From Chloroflexota bacterium (GTDB lineage: Bacteria; Chloroflexota; Limnocylindria; Limnocylindrales; CSP1-4): a DNA stretch of 5,044 nt. Below, piece after piece: positions 4,797 through 5,044 of the stretch (the first letter of the stretch is position 1; the number at the start of each line of letters is the position of its first letter). Under the pieces are notes generated by a model, which was not told the origin of the DNA, made no database searches, and worked only from the letters and a program-made list of their open reading frames with translations. The stretch lies in contig JAKAHL010000173.1 in assembly GCA_021815005.1 (NCBI GenBank), positions 1 through 5,044 on the forward strand, given 5' to 3'. Both the position numbers and the translations under genes were made by a program.

Positions 4797-5044
4797 TTGC
4801 AGGACGAGGAGACGGTCACCGGGCTCCCGGCGGAGCCGCGGGCTGCGACCGACGACGGGTCGACGCACGCCGCGGGGGCCGGTGCGCACGCCGCGGGGGC
4901 CGGTACGCACCCCGCGGAGGCCGACGCGCCCCCCGGGGACGGTGCGGCCGACCACGAGCGTCCAGCCAGGCCGGACCGCGGCAAGACGGTCCACGGGGAG
5001 GCCGCCAACGCAGGGCACCGGGTTCTGGCACCCGACGATGCCGA
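4797..5044 (+). CDS. N-terminal part of an unidentified protein, low-complexity and repeat-bearing (3' end outside window)
   Basis: A frame beginning MQDEETVTGLPAEP from TTG 4797 stays open to the end of the window (82 complete codons). Support comes from the GGGGAGG site five bases upstream and the TAGACT box 27 bases before that. The visible region is hydrophilic and rich in Ala, Gly, Asp, Glu, His and Pro, with no hydrophobic segment. It carries a seven-residue repeat (THAAGAG, AHAAGAG, THPAEAD at residues 23-43). It looks like a disordered N-terminal extension before a folded domain that lies beyond the window. I cannot name the family. It points the same way as the nitroreductase-like gene but has its own promoter. 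Confidence 0.6.
   Translation, partial: MQDEETVTGLPAEPRAATDDGSTHAAGAGAHAAGAGTHPAEADAPPGDGAADHERPARPDRGKTVHGEAANAGHRVLAPDDA
4863..4925. repeat. 21-bp in-frame tandem repeat, three copies
   Basis: ACGCACGCCGCGGGGGCCGG plus T (4863-4883) is repeated with one change at 4884-4904 and more loosely at 4905-4925. Weak traces continue to about 4946. The unit is seven codons, so copy-number change keeps the host frame and only lengthens the linker. Confidence 0.9.

Overview
The window is very GC-rich throughout. Its coding style (strong third-position GC, a GTG start and a TTG start, TAGxxT-type -10 boxes close to start codons) fits a high-GC actinobacterium or a high-GC member of the Chloroflexota. 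I cannot decide between these from sequence alone. The insertion sequence and the deazaflavin-type protein both resemble families that are common in actinobacteria.

Left part (1-1288): the 3' end of a PfkB-family sugar kinase is followed, 42 bases later on the same strand, by a small single-domain GH32-like glycosidase with clan GH-J (beta-fructosidase) signatures. Together they look like part of a sucrose or fructan catabolic operon: the glycosidase would release fructose and the kinase would phosphorylate a sugar.

Middle (1329-3760): a complete IS21-family insertion sequence on the minus strand. It has istA (transposase) and istB (AAA+ helper ATPase) overlapping by ATGA. Each end carries two copies of a 20-21 bp repeat, forming long imperfect terminal inverted repeats bounded by TGTC/GACA. 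Both proteins look intact. No target duplication is visible, so the two sides of the element may not originally have been neighbours.

Right part (3761-5044): a non-coding stretch with an 18-bp triplicated repeat leads to a probable leaderless promoter (TAGGCT, six bases, then GTG). That promoter could drive a 64-codon ORF built on a 15-bp/5-residue periodicity. Its stop overlaps by ATGA the start of a short deazaflavin (F420)-dependent nitroreductase-like gene, which has no good ribosome binding site of its own and may depend on translational coupling. A strong GC hairpin follows that gene, then a 17-bp repeat. A second promoter (TAGACT) with a clear Shine-Dalgarno serves a TTG-start ORF that runs off the window. 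Its visible part is a low-complexity, repeat-bearing N-terminal region.

The most unusual aspect is the right part: four unrelated short tandem repeats (periods 18, 15, 17 and 21 bp) lie within about 1 kb around the nitroreductase-like gene. I see no CRISPR array, no RNA gene and no recognisable defence or other exotic multi-gene system.
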